DNA of 64,000 nucleotides from Vulcanimicrobiota bacterium. Lineage in GTDB: Bacteria > Vulcanimicrobiota > Vulcanimicrobiia > Vulcanimicrobiales > Vulcanimicrobiaceae. The first letter of the stretch is position 1. Every line of letters begins with the position of its first letter. The stretch is from NCBI GenBank assembly GCA_013036105.1, contig JAAXCX010000001.1:124001-188000 (forward strand), given 5' to 3'. Below are positions 1 through 8,497 of the stretch, piece after piece. The translations under genes and the position numbers were made by a program. The notes below the pieces were generated by a model, which searched no databases, had not been told where the DNA came from, and was given only the letters and a program-made list of their open reading frames with translations.

Positions 1-206
1 GCATCGACGACGACGGGCGCTTTGTCCGTTTTCTGCCGGCCTCGGGAAAAATCGACCTGACGCGCAACGAACGCTTCGCTGAAGGGGAAGCCGAGCGTGA
101 GAATTTCGCGAAGTTCAGCGACTTCGTCCTCACCTCCAAAGCCGAAACCCTCGAACGTATTGTGAATCGTCCGATTTATCCGCAGGGTCAACCGCTCATT
201 CGCTGA
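1..206 (+). CDS. C-terminal end of an unidentified protein (partial)
   Basis: An open frame runs in from the left edge (first full codon at base 3) and stops with TGA at 204-206, leaving the last 67 residues. The fragment is charged and has no membrane segment; it ends in a Pro/Gln-rich tail. I do not recognise a family. It is followed after 50 bp by the metalloprotease gene on the same strand and could share its transcript. The frame is supported by its uninterrupted run and GC-rich third positions. Confidence 0.55.
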   Translation, partial: IDDDGRFVRFLPASGKIDLTRNERFAEGEAERENFAKFSDFVLTSKAETLERIVNRPIYPQGQPLIR

Positions 207-256
207 AATTCATAGGTCTGGGCGCCTGAGGCGCCCCTAACTAATCCGGAGGGTTC

Positions 257-2821
257 ATGACGACCAGTCTCTTTCGCGTTATACTCGGCGGCTTTTTTGT
301 GTTGGCTTTGGCCGCTCCGGCCGCCGCACAAACGGCTCCGCCACCGGGCGCCGCCGCGGCGGCAGCGGCAGCCGCGGCAGCAGCAGCGGCACAGCAAGGC
401 GGCCCCGCGCCTTACGATAGTTTCATGCGGGGCGCGACGTTCCAAGACGGACTCATTCCGATCATTCATAAAGCCGGCCGCGTCTATTTGGCGCTCAAGC
501 GCTCGCAACTCGGCGCCGACTTCATCCAAACTTCCGTGCCCTCCAGTGGACTTGGCGGATTGGGTCCGGCCCAAGGCGAGCCGTACGTTGCGCCGGCCCG
601 CGTGCTCCGTTTTGAAAAGGTTGACGACACCGTCGTCATTCGCTGGCCCAACACGTACACGATCACGCGGCCGAACACGCCTGAAGCCGCAGGCGTGGGA
701 CAGTCGCTGCCCAGTTCGGTCGTCGCGGTAGCGCCGATTGCGGCCGCCGATGACAGTACCGTCGTCATTCCGGCGTCTTTCTTACTCGGCGACATCGCGG
801 ACTTTGACGCGAGCATCAACACCGGTCCGCCCAGCTTGGGATCGTACCGGCTCGATCCGACGCGCTCGTTTTTTGCGGTGACCAAAGCTTTTCCGCAAAA
901 CGACGTCTTGCGCGTCGATCAGACGTGGCAATCGGCCGCGCCCAACCGCATCGATAATGCGCCCGACCCGCGCAGTCTCGAAATCTTGATGACCTATAAC
1001 ATTATCCAGGCGCCATCGGACGGGTACGTTCCGCGCTTGGCCGATGCGCGCGTTGGCTACTTTACGCAGCCGCTGGTCAACTTCTCGACCGATCAGCTGG
1101 CGGCGGGCCGCACCGTTCATTACATCATGCGCTGGAACTTTGGAAAGCGTACGTCATCGGCGCCGATGCGCGCCACGAACCCGCTGATCTTTTATCTCAG
1201 CAGCGATATTCCGTACCAGTATCGCAATACGGTAAAGTCGGCGCTGCTCACCTGGAACAATGCGTTCCGGAAGATCGGCATCTTGGATGCGGTGCAGGTC
1301 ATGCAGCAGCCCAGCGATGCGTCGTTCGACCCGGAAGACATCCGTCACAACATGCTTCGCTGGCTGAACACCACGTCGCCGGCGTTCGGCGCCGAAGCCC
1401 TGCTCGTTACCGATCCGCGTACGGGCGAAGAACTCAATATCGGCGTGAACTTCGACGCGGTCGAGGGTCTCGCGGGCCGGACCTACCGGTATGTCGTCGC
1501 TCCCGCGCGCGGAATTCCCGATACGGCAGCTGCTGAGAACCAATTCGTGCAAGACCTGATCGGTTCGGTCATCTTGCATGAATCGGGACACGATTTCGGA
1601 TTGCAGCACAACTTCATCGGTACGTACGCGTACACGGCGAAGCAAATGCAGAGCAAGGCCTTTACGTCACGCTACGGCGTATCAAATTCCGTCATGGAAT
1701 ACAGTCCGGTCAACCTGTGGCCAAAAGGCACGCCGCAAGGCGATTATTTCCAAACGGCACTCGGACCGTACGACTATTATGCTATCCGTTATGGATACGG
1801 CTACATCCCCAACGCCTCGTCGCCAAATGCCGAACTCCCGACACTCCGGCGATGGGCGTCGAGCTGGTCGAACCCCTGGTATCGCTTTGCCAGCGACGAG
1901 GACAACTCGCATCAAAGCGGTCACGCGATCGATCCGCGCGTCGTCACCTACGATCTTACGAATCACCCGCTGGAATGGTGCGACGTGCAGATGAAGACGA
2001 TGCACAACGTCATGAACGCGGTCAGCCAACGCTTTCCGGCGCCGGGACATTCGTTCGACGAAGCCCGTCTGGCTTTTACCGCACCCCTGACGACCTATCT
2101 GCGCTGCGCAGCAATGCCGGCGAACTGGATCGGGGGCGAGTATATCTCGCGTGCGGCCAAGGGCGATCCGGGAGCGGCGCAACCGCTTAGCCCGGTTTCG
2201 ATTGCGGACGAACGCGCAGCATGGACTCGGCTCGCCAACGGATTGTTTTCCGAGTCAGCTTGGCATTTCAACCCCAACGTCCTCAATAAGCTCACCTACT
2301 CCGAGTGGTCGGATTTCCTAGGCGCCTCATGGGCGTACAATCCATCACCGCGGCACGACATCCCCGTCACCTCGATCATCAACGCCAGCCAAAACCAGGT
2401 GCTGAGCGAATTGTTCGCTCCGCTCACGCTGCAGCGCATCGACGATCTGCAGACCAAGTACAGTCCGGGCGCGACCATGTCGCTGACCAATCTCTTCGAT
2501 TGGGCCCGCGCCAGTATCTTCGGCGATCTAACCGGCGGCATTAACAGCGCCGGCCCGATCCGCCGCAATCTGCAATTGGCCTACGCGAAACGCTTGTCGG
2601 ACCTGTGGCTCTCGCCGGCGACCGGCACTCCGGCCGACGCGCAAGCCCTCGCGCGCATACAGCTCGAGCAGTTGAAGCAGCTCGCAGCGCAAGGGTTGCA
2701 AAACTCGGGACTGAACGAACTGACGCGCGCGCATCTCGAAGCGCTCTCGGCACTCGCTCAGCAAGCCTTAGACGCAAAGGCGAACATCATCACGCTCCCG
2801 GCGTTCCTGCGAGGGCAGTAA
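257..2821 (+). CDS. exported zinc-dependent metalloprotease (metzincin-like, DUF4953/DUF5117 type)
   Basis: This 854-residue protein has a signal peptide (about residues 1-25, Ala-rich end after APAAAQ) and then an Ala/Pro linker with 14 consecutive alanines near residues 33-46. The active site HESGHDFGLQH lies at residues 441-451; the two His and Glu of HExxH plus a third His six residues on are the metzincin zinc site, and SVMEYSP near residue 480 supplies the expected Met-turn. Length and layout match the large secreted DUF4953/DUF5117 zinc peptidases. GGAGGG lies six bases before the ATG, and a strong terminator follows the stop. Substrate is unknown; it probably acts in the periplasm or outside the cell. 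Confidence 0.88.
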   Translation: MTTSLFRVILGGFFVLALAAPAAAQTAPPPGAAAAAAAAAAAAAAQQGGPAPYDSFMRGATFQDGLIPIIHKAGRVYLALKRSQLGADFIQTSVPSSGLGGLGPAQGEPYVAPARVLRFEKVDDTVVIRWPNTYTITRPNTPEAAGVGQSLPSSVVAVAPIAAADDSTVVIPASFLLGDIADFDASINTGPPSLGSYRLDPTRSFFAVTKAFPQNDVLRVDQTWQSAAPNRIDNAPDPRSLEILMTYNIIQAPSDGYVPRLADARVGYFTQPLVNFSTDQLAAGRTVHYIMRWNFGKRTSSAPMRATNPLIFYLSSDIPYQYRNTVKSALLTWNNAFRKIGILDAVQVMQQPSDASFDPEDIRHNMLRWLNTTSPAFGAEALLVTDPRTGEELNIGVNFDAVEGLAGRTYRYVVAPARGIPDTAAAENQFVQDLIGSVILHESGHDFGLQHNFIGTYAYTAKQMQSKAFTSRYGVSNSVMEYSPVNLWPKGTPQGDYFQTALGPYDYYAIRYGYGYIPNASSPNAELPTLRRWASSWSNPWYRFASDEDNSHQSGHAIDPRVVTYDLTNHPLEWCDVQMKTMHNVMNAVSQRFPAPGHSFDEARLAFTAPLTTYLRCAAMPANWIGGEYISRAAKGDPGAAQPLSPVSIADERAAWTRLANGLFSESAWHFNPNVLNKLTYSEWSDFLGASWAYNPSPRHDIPVTSIINASQNQVLSELFAPLTLQRIDDLQTKYSPGATMSLTNLFDWARASIFGDLTGGINSAGPIRRNLQLAYAKRLSDLWLSPATGTPADAQALARIQLEQLKQLAAQGLQNSGLNELTRAHLEALSALAQQALDAKANIITLPAFLRGQ

Positions 2822-2842
2822 CTCCGAAGCGGATCGAAACGC

Positions 2843-2874
2843 GAGGCCGGTCGTAAAACGACCGGCCTCTTTTT
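2843..2874 (+). terminator. Rho-independent terminator after the metalloprotease gene
   Basis: A perfect 11-bp stem (GAGGCCGGTCG / CGACCGGCCTC) with a five-base TAAAA loop is followed by five T residues. It lies 21 bp after the metalloprotease stop and separates it from the convergent C11 peptidase gene. Confidence 0.92.
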
Positions 2875-3008
2875 AAGTGCATCTTATCTCACGCGAGTTT
2901 ATCAGGCGCGAGTGGTTCGAAGCGGCTGAACCAGAGGCGAAGCTGCGCCTCGGCTGGGTTCGTCATCTGTAGAGATCGCGAATTGTGAACCTGCTTCATG
3001 TCTCCCTT

Positions 3009-4190
3009 TTATGCCAAAACGCGCTCTGCCGCGGCGGCGTCGGTTTCGGCAAAAAACGCGTTGTGCGTTTCGGTGACGCGCGGCGCCCACGGGTCCACGG
3101 ATCGTTTCGTCACCGGAAAGTGCACCGTCGGACCGATCGCGTCGCGGTAATCCGATCCGCCGAACGGTTCGAACGAGTCGCTTTCGCCGTGCGCGACAAC
3201 GAGCGCGCGCACGGACGCTCCGGCATCCGCCGCGGCCTCGCGCAACGGCGCATCTAATCGAGCATCGCTCGCGATTTTCGAATAGAGGGCGAGCGCCGGA
3301 CGGTCGGCGTGCCACGGCATGTCCGGCGTCGCGTCGGAAAAGCGCACCATGCCGCGCACCGAACGCGCGTCGTCGCGCAGCGATTCAACCGTCGTCGCAT
3401 CTGCGGAGCGCGAAGCGACCGTATCGTTGAATGTCTTGACGCTGCGCTCGACGTCCGCGCGCTTGCGCGGATCGAGATCGAGCACGTCGAACGCGGCTGC
3501 CGGTTTCCAAGCGAAGGCGCCCGTGCCATAGTTCTGTTGCATGACGTCGCGCACGATTGCCGCGCCCATCGCCCGCGGATCGTCAGCCTTTTTTGCGATC
3601 GCGTCGGCGACGCTGCTCGGGACGCCTGGAGAAACCATCGTCTCCGGACTGGCTGCAAGCCATTTGACGCCCGCGTGCGAAAGCGCATCGGCAAAGCCGA
3701 GCGACGCCATCAAGCACTGGTTCGCGACCACGCCATCCACGGTGCGGTTCGCGTCCTCCGGGTGTGCGGTTGCGTGAATCTTTATGCCGGTGGCAATCGC
3801 TCGCGCGATCTGCGGCATCGGCATGATCTGGTGAAACGAATCGGCTTCCAGGCCGCCGCCGTCACCTGCGCCGTGATCGACCAGCTCGATCCACGTCTGC
3901 TTTGCGCCGGATCGCTCGGCGTTGTCCAGCGTCCGCGCTACGAAGTTCGCCAAAGTCTTCGGCGACGCCATGTCGTCGAGCGATGACGGCGCGCCGTCGG
4001 GAGTCTCGATTCCATCCTGGATCGTCGTGCGCCGTGTGGCAGCGCCACCGAACGTGCCGCTCGACGTATCTTCGACCGTGAATTGGATCGCGGTATTTTC
4101 CGCGCTCGCGATTCGCGCTTGGCGGATCACCGCGCTTTGCGATTGATCCAAGTTGTTGTCGCCGTCGCGGTAGATTCCGAACTCTAGCAT
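3009..4190 (-). CDS. clostripain-like cysteine peptidase (family C11)
   Basis: The 393-residue protein has the C11 signature. A VDHGAGDGG motif carries the catalytic His (about residue 106), and VANQCLMASLG carries the catalytic Cys (about residue 159). No signal peptide is visible at the chosen start, so the protein may be cytoplasmic, or exported by another route. I chose the ATG at 4190 rather than the in-frame GTG at 4202 because GGGAGG lies between them at the correct distance from the ATG. An 8-bp inverted repeat directly in front of the ATG contains this ribosome site. C11 enzymes cut after Arg or Lys; the target here is unknown. Confidence 0.82.
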   Translation of the reverse strand: MLEFGIYRDGDNNLDQSQSAVIRQARIASAENTAIQFTVEDTSSGTFGGAATRRTTIQDGIETPDGAPSSLDDMASPKTLANFVARTLDNAERSGAKQTWIELVDHGAGDGGGLEADSFHQIMPMPQIARAIATGIKIHATAHPEDANRTVDGVVANQCLMASLGFADALSHAGVKWLAASPETMVSPGVPSSVADAIAKKADDPRAMGAAIVRDVMQQNYGTGAFAWKPAAAFDVLDLDPRKRADVERSVKTFNDTVASRSADATTVESLRDDARSVRGMVRFSDATPDMPWHADRPALALYSKIASDARLDAPLREAAADAGASVRALVVAHGESDSFEPFGGSDYRDAIGPTVHFPVTKRSVDPWAPRVTETHNAFFAETDAAAAERVLA

Positions 4191-4220
4191 ATAGCCTCCC
4201 ACAAGTCTGCGAGAGGCTAT
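4191..4220 (-). promoter_or_regulatory. hairpin covering the ribosome-binding site of the C11 peptidase gene
   Basis: Perfect 8-bp arms, ATAGCCTC and GAGGCTAT, are separated by 14 bases and end exactly one base before the ATG. In the minus-strand transcript the downstream arm contains the GAGG ribosome-binding sequence, so the hairpin would hide it. It could equally be a protein operator in DNA. Confidence 0.5.
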
Positions 4221-4251
4221 CCCACTGAGCGCGGTATTTAGAAAGGCCTTG

Positions 4252-5772
4252 CTACGGAATTGTTCCGAACGCGCACGACTTGAAGTCGTTGTTGACTTGC
4301 AGATTGTAGTGGAGGTTGTTGAGCAGCGTTATCGTGCTGTTGGGTCCGATACCGTTGGCGTTAGCCGGACAGAGCCACGCCACGCCGGTGCTCGGCGTAA
4401 CCTGAACCGTGAACGTTGCCGCGCCGATCGTGTCGAGGATGAAACTATCCGGGCAGGTGCCGCTGCTGGCCGCCTGCGTGCACCACACGGTGAAGCTTGA
4501 CGGATTGACCGACGGGAAGGGATAGTAGGCTTGTGCCGACGTGATCAGGGTCGTCACTGCCGAAGCGCTCGACGAGTTGTTGGTCAATTGCAGCAGAATG
4601 TTCGGACCCGCCGGCGGCGCGGCCGCGCCGAAGATCCTCGTGCTGAAAGCGCCGTTGACGGCGTACGCGTCGCCATAGAGGCGCGGCGCGTAATCGTTGC
4701 CGAGCTGCCATACGACTACGCCGTTGATGTGCGAATAGACCGGGCGATTCGCCGAGAAGATGTAGTTCAGTTCGCTTGCGAGCGTGTTTAGAATTGCGGT
4801 CTGATCGTACTGGACGGGCGGAGCGGCCGGAGCGGCGGGATTGAAGATCGTATAGGTGCCGCCCGCGCCTTGGTTGACGGGCTCGCCGACCAGGATCTTC
4901 GACGAAGCCGGAATGCAGAGCGTCGTAGCGCCCGCGCAGCTGGTCTGCACGGCGTTGTTGAGCGCCTGCGCGATGCCTTGAGCGAAAAGAATATTGCTTT
5001 CATCGATGCCGTTGACCACTTGTCCGTTTGTATTGGTGACGTTGTTGAGCACGATGCCGGTCGGACCGGTATTATAGGTTTGCGCCAAGACGTCGTCAAC
5101 GAAGCCGTTTGCCACGGCCGCTCCAAAATTGTTGTTGAGCCCGCCCGCGCTAAGCCCGAGATTGGCCGGAGTCGTAGCATCGACGTTGACGCCGGTGACG
5201 CCGACGACTTGCGGTGCGATGGATACCAGCAGCGGCTTGCCGTTGGCGAGCGTTTGAGATTTCATCGCCTGCGCGATGCTGTTGACGGTTGCAGACGTGA
5301 ACCCGTTCTCGAGGTCGAGATCGACGCCGGCAACTTGATTGTTGCCGGTGAGCGAGGCGTTGTAGGTATTGATTTGCGCCGCCATGTTCGCAGCGAGCGT
5401 GGCGGGCGATTGCGGCCACGAAGACGGAACGACGGTCGCGCCGCCGATGCTCAAGAACGTTTGGTTGCCGCTCGCCGAAGCGGAGCGGTTCGATGCCGCC
5501 GTGCTGAGCGCGCTTGCGATCGTTGCGTTGCTCGATGACGTCGTCGGGTCAGCGAAAGCGATCAGCAAAATGTTCGGCGTTTGCCAGCCCGATGCGGTGA
5601 TTTGGCCCATCGCGCCGGTCGCGAATGCGTCAACGTACGCCGCCTTGGCGAAAGAAAGCGGCGCGCCCAGTTGAAGTTTGCCGGACACCGGCGGAGCCAC
5701 GTTATTCGCGCCGCCGCATGCGGCCAGAGCGAGCGCTGCCGCCGCGGCCAGCGCGATGCTGCGGATATTCAT
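4252..5772 (-). CDS. GH18-like (chitinase-fold) lipoprotein
   Basis: The 506-residue product begins with a lipoprotein signal ending LAACGG (lipidated Cys19). FLSIGGA at residues 106-112 matches the SxGG strand of glycoside hydrolase family 18, and GVDLDLEN (149-156) matches the DxxDxDxE catalytic strand, with Glu155 as the likely acid. A later QTYN and VVVWQLGNDY suit the last barrel strands. The C-terminal 120 residues look like a separate beta domain. Likely an envelope-anchored chitinase or related glycosidase. It starts six bases after the end of the DUF4097 gene, in the same direction. Confidence 0.75.
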   Translation of the reverse strand: MNIRSIALAAAAALALAACGGANNVAPPVSGKLQLGAPLSFAKAAYVDAFATGAMGQITASGWQTPNILLIAFADPTTSSSNATIASALSTAASNRSASASGNQTFLSIGGATVVPSSWPQSPATLAANMAAQINTYNASLTGNNQVAGVDLDLENGFTSATVNSIAQAMKSQTLANGKPLLVSIAPQVVGVTGVNVDATTPANLGLSAGGLNNNFGAAVANGFVDDVLAQTYNTGPTGIVLNNVTNTNGQVVNGIDESNILFAQGIAQALNNAVQTSCAGATTLCIPASSKILVGEPVNQGAGGTYTIFNPAAPAAPPVQYDQTAILNTLASELNYIFSANRPVYSHINGVVVWQLGNDYAPRLYGDAYAVNGAFSTRIFGAAAPPAGPNILLQLTNNSSSASAVTTLITSAQAYYPFPSVNPSSFTVWCTQAASSGTCPDSFILDTIGAATFTVQVTPSTGVAWLCPANANGIGPNSTITLLNNLHYNLQVNNDFKSCAFGTIP

Positions 5773-5777
5773 AGGAG

Positions 5778-6482
5778 TTACTCCGGTTCTACAGCGATTG
5801 GGCCGCTGACGGTGTGAAGAGTCATAGAGGATGTGCCGTTGCCGATCTGTCCGGTCGCGGAATTTCCGACTACGCCTTGGTGAAGGTCCGACGGGAAAAA
5901 GAGATTGACCGACCCGCTGAGCGTGCTCGCGTTGACGCGCGCACTGCTGTCGCGAGCGATGCGAACGGTAATGCGCCCGCTCACGGCGTCCAACTTAATG
6001 CTCCTGGGGCCGGCAAGGCGCCCGAGGCCGGCGTCGAGCCGCCCGCTGATTTCATTTGCGTCAACGTCGCCGGCGAGTCCGTTCAATGTTGTCGGGCCGC
6101 TGACGTTGGTAACCGAAACCGCGATCGTCTTGGGAACCCGAATCGTGTAGTCTACCTGGGCGCCGTTGTGATTTCCAAAAACGCCGTTGTTGTCGTACTC
6201 GGTCTTGATCGTGATGCCGGATCCGCCTTGCGTGACGACGTGCGTCCGGTTTACGGAGTCCTGATCGGCTCCGTAGACGAGCGCGCTCACGTCGACGTCG
6301 CGACGATCCCACGCGGTGACGTTGATCGAGCCCGAAACGTTCACCACGCTGATGTGCGTGGCGCCGGCGGCCGGGATCGCGCGGTGGAACCGTGTCTCGA
6401 CGTTGTGACTGGAAAAGGTCGATGCATCGATGCATCCCGTCAGGCAAAGCGCCGCGAGCAATGCAAAATACCGTAGGCTCAT
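5778..6482 (-). CDS. DUF4097-family lipoprotein (beta-helix adhesin-like)
   Basis: This product of about 234 residues has a lipoprotein signal, LCLTGC, and a body of repeated short beta strands (VNVSGSINV, VTNVSGPTTL, AVSGRITV, TLSGSVNL, TVSGPIAV) typical of DUF4097/DUF4098 right-handed beta-helix proteins. Start placement: the ATG at 6482 gives a clean signal peptide and has AAGGG close upstream; an ATG at 6503 would add seven residues. It is followed by the GH18-like gene five bases on. A second member of the family lies at 24911-25711. Function unknown. Confidence 0.72.
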   Translation of the reverse strand: MSLRYFALLAALCLTGCIDASTFSSHNVETRFHRAIPAAGATHISVVNVSGSINVTAWDRRDVDVSALVYGADQDSVNRTHVVTQGGSGITIKTEYDNNGVFGNHNGAQVDYTIRVPKTIAVSVTNVSGPTTLNGLAGDVDANEISGRLDAGLGRLAGPRSIKLDAVSGRITVRIARDSSARVNASTLSGSVNLFFPSDLHQGVVGNSATGQIGNGTSSMTLHTVSGPIAVEPE

Positions 6483-6554
6483 AGGCCCTTTTCTACGACA
6501 CATAAGAGATTTAACCGCTCTCTTGCTATGCGGGTTTCACTAACGAAAAGAAAG

Positions 6555-7388
6555 TTAGCCCGTTGGGCACGTCTTGAGTTTTGTGTTGCCTGCCGGCGTC
6601 GTGTGATCCATGACGTATTGCACGAGGGCGGGCACGCTCTGGCCTGACGGCGGGAATTGGAAGAGCGCGGTTTTCGCGGTCGTTATCCTGAACGGGTCCG
6701 CCGAACTGGACGGGTAAAACCACGGGTAATCCAAATCGATGCTCTGCGCGGTCCCGTCGGGGAAACGCACCGTCATCGAGATATGCTCCCAGACGCGCCC
6801 CGTGCTGCTGTCTATGGTCGGCTGATCGTAAGGAATGAAATCCACATAGCCGCACGGTTCGTGGGCGGCCGGCGCTCCGCCGGTGCCGTTCCCCGTTCCG
6901 CTTTCGCCGGTTCCGGTGCCGCCCGTACCGACGCCGCCGGTTAGAGCTTTAGCCTTGCCGGTGCCCGCGCCTTGGCCGCCGGTGGGGATGTGAATGCGTG
7001 CGATCGCCTTATGATATATCGTGTGGACCATCGGGCGCGCGGCGGCGACGCGGCGGATATGCTCGTTTTGCGAAGGCTTGCCCGGGTTCACTACCTTCGG
7101 CTGCACGTTGGTCGGCGCGATCACGTGCGCGTGCACGATGGGTTTGGGAGTGGGCGTCGGTTTGCGCTCGATGCGCACCAATTTCGCAATCGTGATGATC
7201 TCGGGCTGCTCGGGCGGGATCGTGGTCGTTCGCCAAGGGACCAGCTGCGCGAGAACCATCTCCAGCGCCAAGGCAGCGGCGAAGGCCATCACCAGCCGCT
7301 GGCGGTGGTCGTCCTGGGTGAGCAGTGAAAACGGCTGCGACTCCGCGGGCTCTTCCCGCGAGTGCTTGCCCTGTCCGGTGTGATTCAT
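6555..7388 (-). CDS. TonB-like protein with Pro- and Gly-rich periplasmic linker
   Basis: The 277-residue protein has a short charged cytoplasmic start and one membrane segment (about residues 31-50). A Pro/Lys linker (KPTPTPKP) and a Gly/Thr-rich stretch around residues 150-185 come next, followed by a compact C-terminal domain with two Cys. This is the TonB/TolA layout, although the C-terminal domain lacks an obvious canonical TonB YP motif. No ExbB or ExbD gene is next to it. It could serve the TonB receptor at 56877-59741. Confidence 0.55.
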   Translation of the reverse strand: MNHTGQGKHSREEPAESQPFSLLTQDDHRQRLVMAFAAALALEMVLAQLVPWRTTTIPPEQPEIITIAKLVRIERKPTPTPKPIVHAHVIAPTNVQPKVVNPGKPSQNEHIRRVAAARPMVHTIYHKAIARIHIPTGGQGAGTGKAKALTGGVGTGGTGTGESGTGNGTGGAPAAHEPCGYVDFIPYDQPTIDSSTGRVWEHISMTVRFPDGTAQSIDLDYPWFYPSSSADPFRITTAKTALFQFPPSGQSVPALVQYVMDHTTPAGNTKLKTCPTG

Positions 7389-7436
7389 GGATAGTCCAGC
7401 TTTAGATCATCCCCAGGAACAACGGAAAGGCCGCAT

Positions 7437-7976
7437 GTGCCGGCTCGCGGAAGCCCGTGCTTCGTGGAAATTCAGAGCCATATCCGCGCTATCCCCGATT
7501 TCCCATTGCCGGGGATCCTGTTCCGTGACATTACCCCACTGCTCAAGGACAAGCAAGCCTTCAAGGCTGCGATCGATCTCTTTGTAGACAAGTACAAGCA
7601 GGCGGGGATCAACCACGTGGTCGGCATCGAAGCCCGTGGATACATGCTCGGAGCGCCGCTCGCCTACGCAATTGGCGCGGGCTTCGTCCCGGTGCGTAAG
7701 CCCGGCAAACTGCCTTACAGCAAGCTCAGCGAATCGTACGCGCTGGAGTACGGCACCAATTCGCTCGAGATTCACGCCGACGCTCTGGGCAACGGCGACC
7801 GCGTTCTGGTGGTGGACGATCTGCTTGCCACGGGCGGGACCGCGGCGGCCACACGCCGCTTGCTCGAACGCCTAGGTGCCGACGTCGCCGGGTTCGCTTT
7901 CCTGATCGAGCTCGAGGCGCTCAAGGGCCGAGACGCTTTGAAGGGCGCCGACGTTACCTCATTCATCACGTACTAA
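7437..7976 (+). CDS. apt: adenine phosphoribosyltransferase
   Basis: Converts adenine and PRPP to AMP in purine salvage. The family features are clear: the N-terminal PDFPLPGILFRDITPLL, the GIEARGYMLGAPLA segment, and the PRPP loop VLVVDDLLATGGT. GTG at 7437 has GGAAAGG six bases upstream; a second GTG at 7464 would begin right at the conserved region and is a real alternative. It lies two bases upstream of a small secreted-protein gene and upstream of the (p)ppGpp synthetase; apt-relA neighbourhoods are common in bacteria. Confidence 0.95.
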   Translation: MPARGSPCFVEIQSHIRAIPDFPLPGILFRDITPLLKDKQAFKAAIDLFVDKYKQAGINHVVGIEARGYMLGAPLAYAIGAGFVPVRKPGKLPYSKLSESYALEYGTNSLEIHADALGNGDRVLVVDDLLATGGTAAATRRLLERLGADVAGFAFLIELEALKGRDALKGADVTSFITY

Positions 7977-7978
7977 AC

Positions 7979-8449
7979 ATGAAACGCAGCCTCATATTTT
8001 TCGCCTCCGCCTTGGGCGTGGCGCTCTTCCCCGTGACGACGACTCACGCGCAAACCGTGCCGGCTTCGCCATCGCCTGCGCCTTCGGTCGAAGTCTCGGC
8101 GCCGCCGGCTGACAACTCGCCGCCGCCGCTGCCTCCGCCCAAGCCGGCGCCCGACGATCCGAAAATGCACAAGCTCGCGGTGCAGCAGTTCGTGGCGTGG
8201 CAAGGCGGCGCGGTCGACCGCACGCGGTACTCCGACGACGTCAATGCGCAGCTGAGCGACGACGTGCTCGACGCCTCTGAAAAAGCCTTGGCGGCCCTGG
8301 GGGCGCTGCAAAGCGCGACCTTCAAGGGGATCAGCCAGGCCAAGGGTATCCGCGTCTACGTCTACACGATGCTCTGCGAGCACGGCAGCATCGATATGAA
8401 ATTCGCGCTCCAGCCCGACGGCAAGATCGCGCTCGTCTTTTTCACCTAG
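7979..8449 (+). CDS. small secreted protein of unknown function
   Basis: The 156-residue protein has a signal peptide (cleavage after THAQ, about residue 25), a Pro-rich linker (residues 27-60) and one compact domain. The domain ending (ALGALQSATF, then YVYTMLCEHGSIDM, GKIALVFF) resembles the C-terminal part of the M56 protein at 21184-22440: both show LG..S, a Y.Y strand, an HGS..M strand and a G.I..F strand. That suggests an NTF2-like or DUF3887-like fold. The start lies two bases after the apt stop, so the genes are probably cotranscribed. Confidence 0.6.
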   Translation: MKRSLIFFASALGVALFPVTTTHAQTVPASPSPAPSVEVSAPPADNSPPPLPPPKPAPDDPKMHKLAVQQFVAWQGGAVDRTRYSDDVNAQLSDDVLDASEKALAALGALQSATFKGISQAKGIRVYVYTMLCEHGSIDMKFALQPDGKIALVFFT

Positions 8450-8497
8450 CCGCTTTGCGTTCGGCCCCGGCCCTATGGCATGATGCAGGTGAGTATC

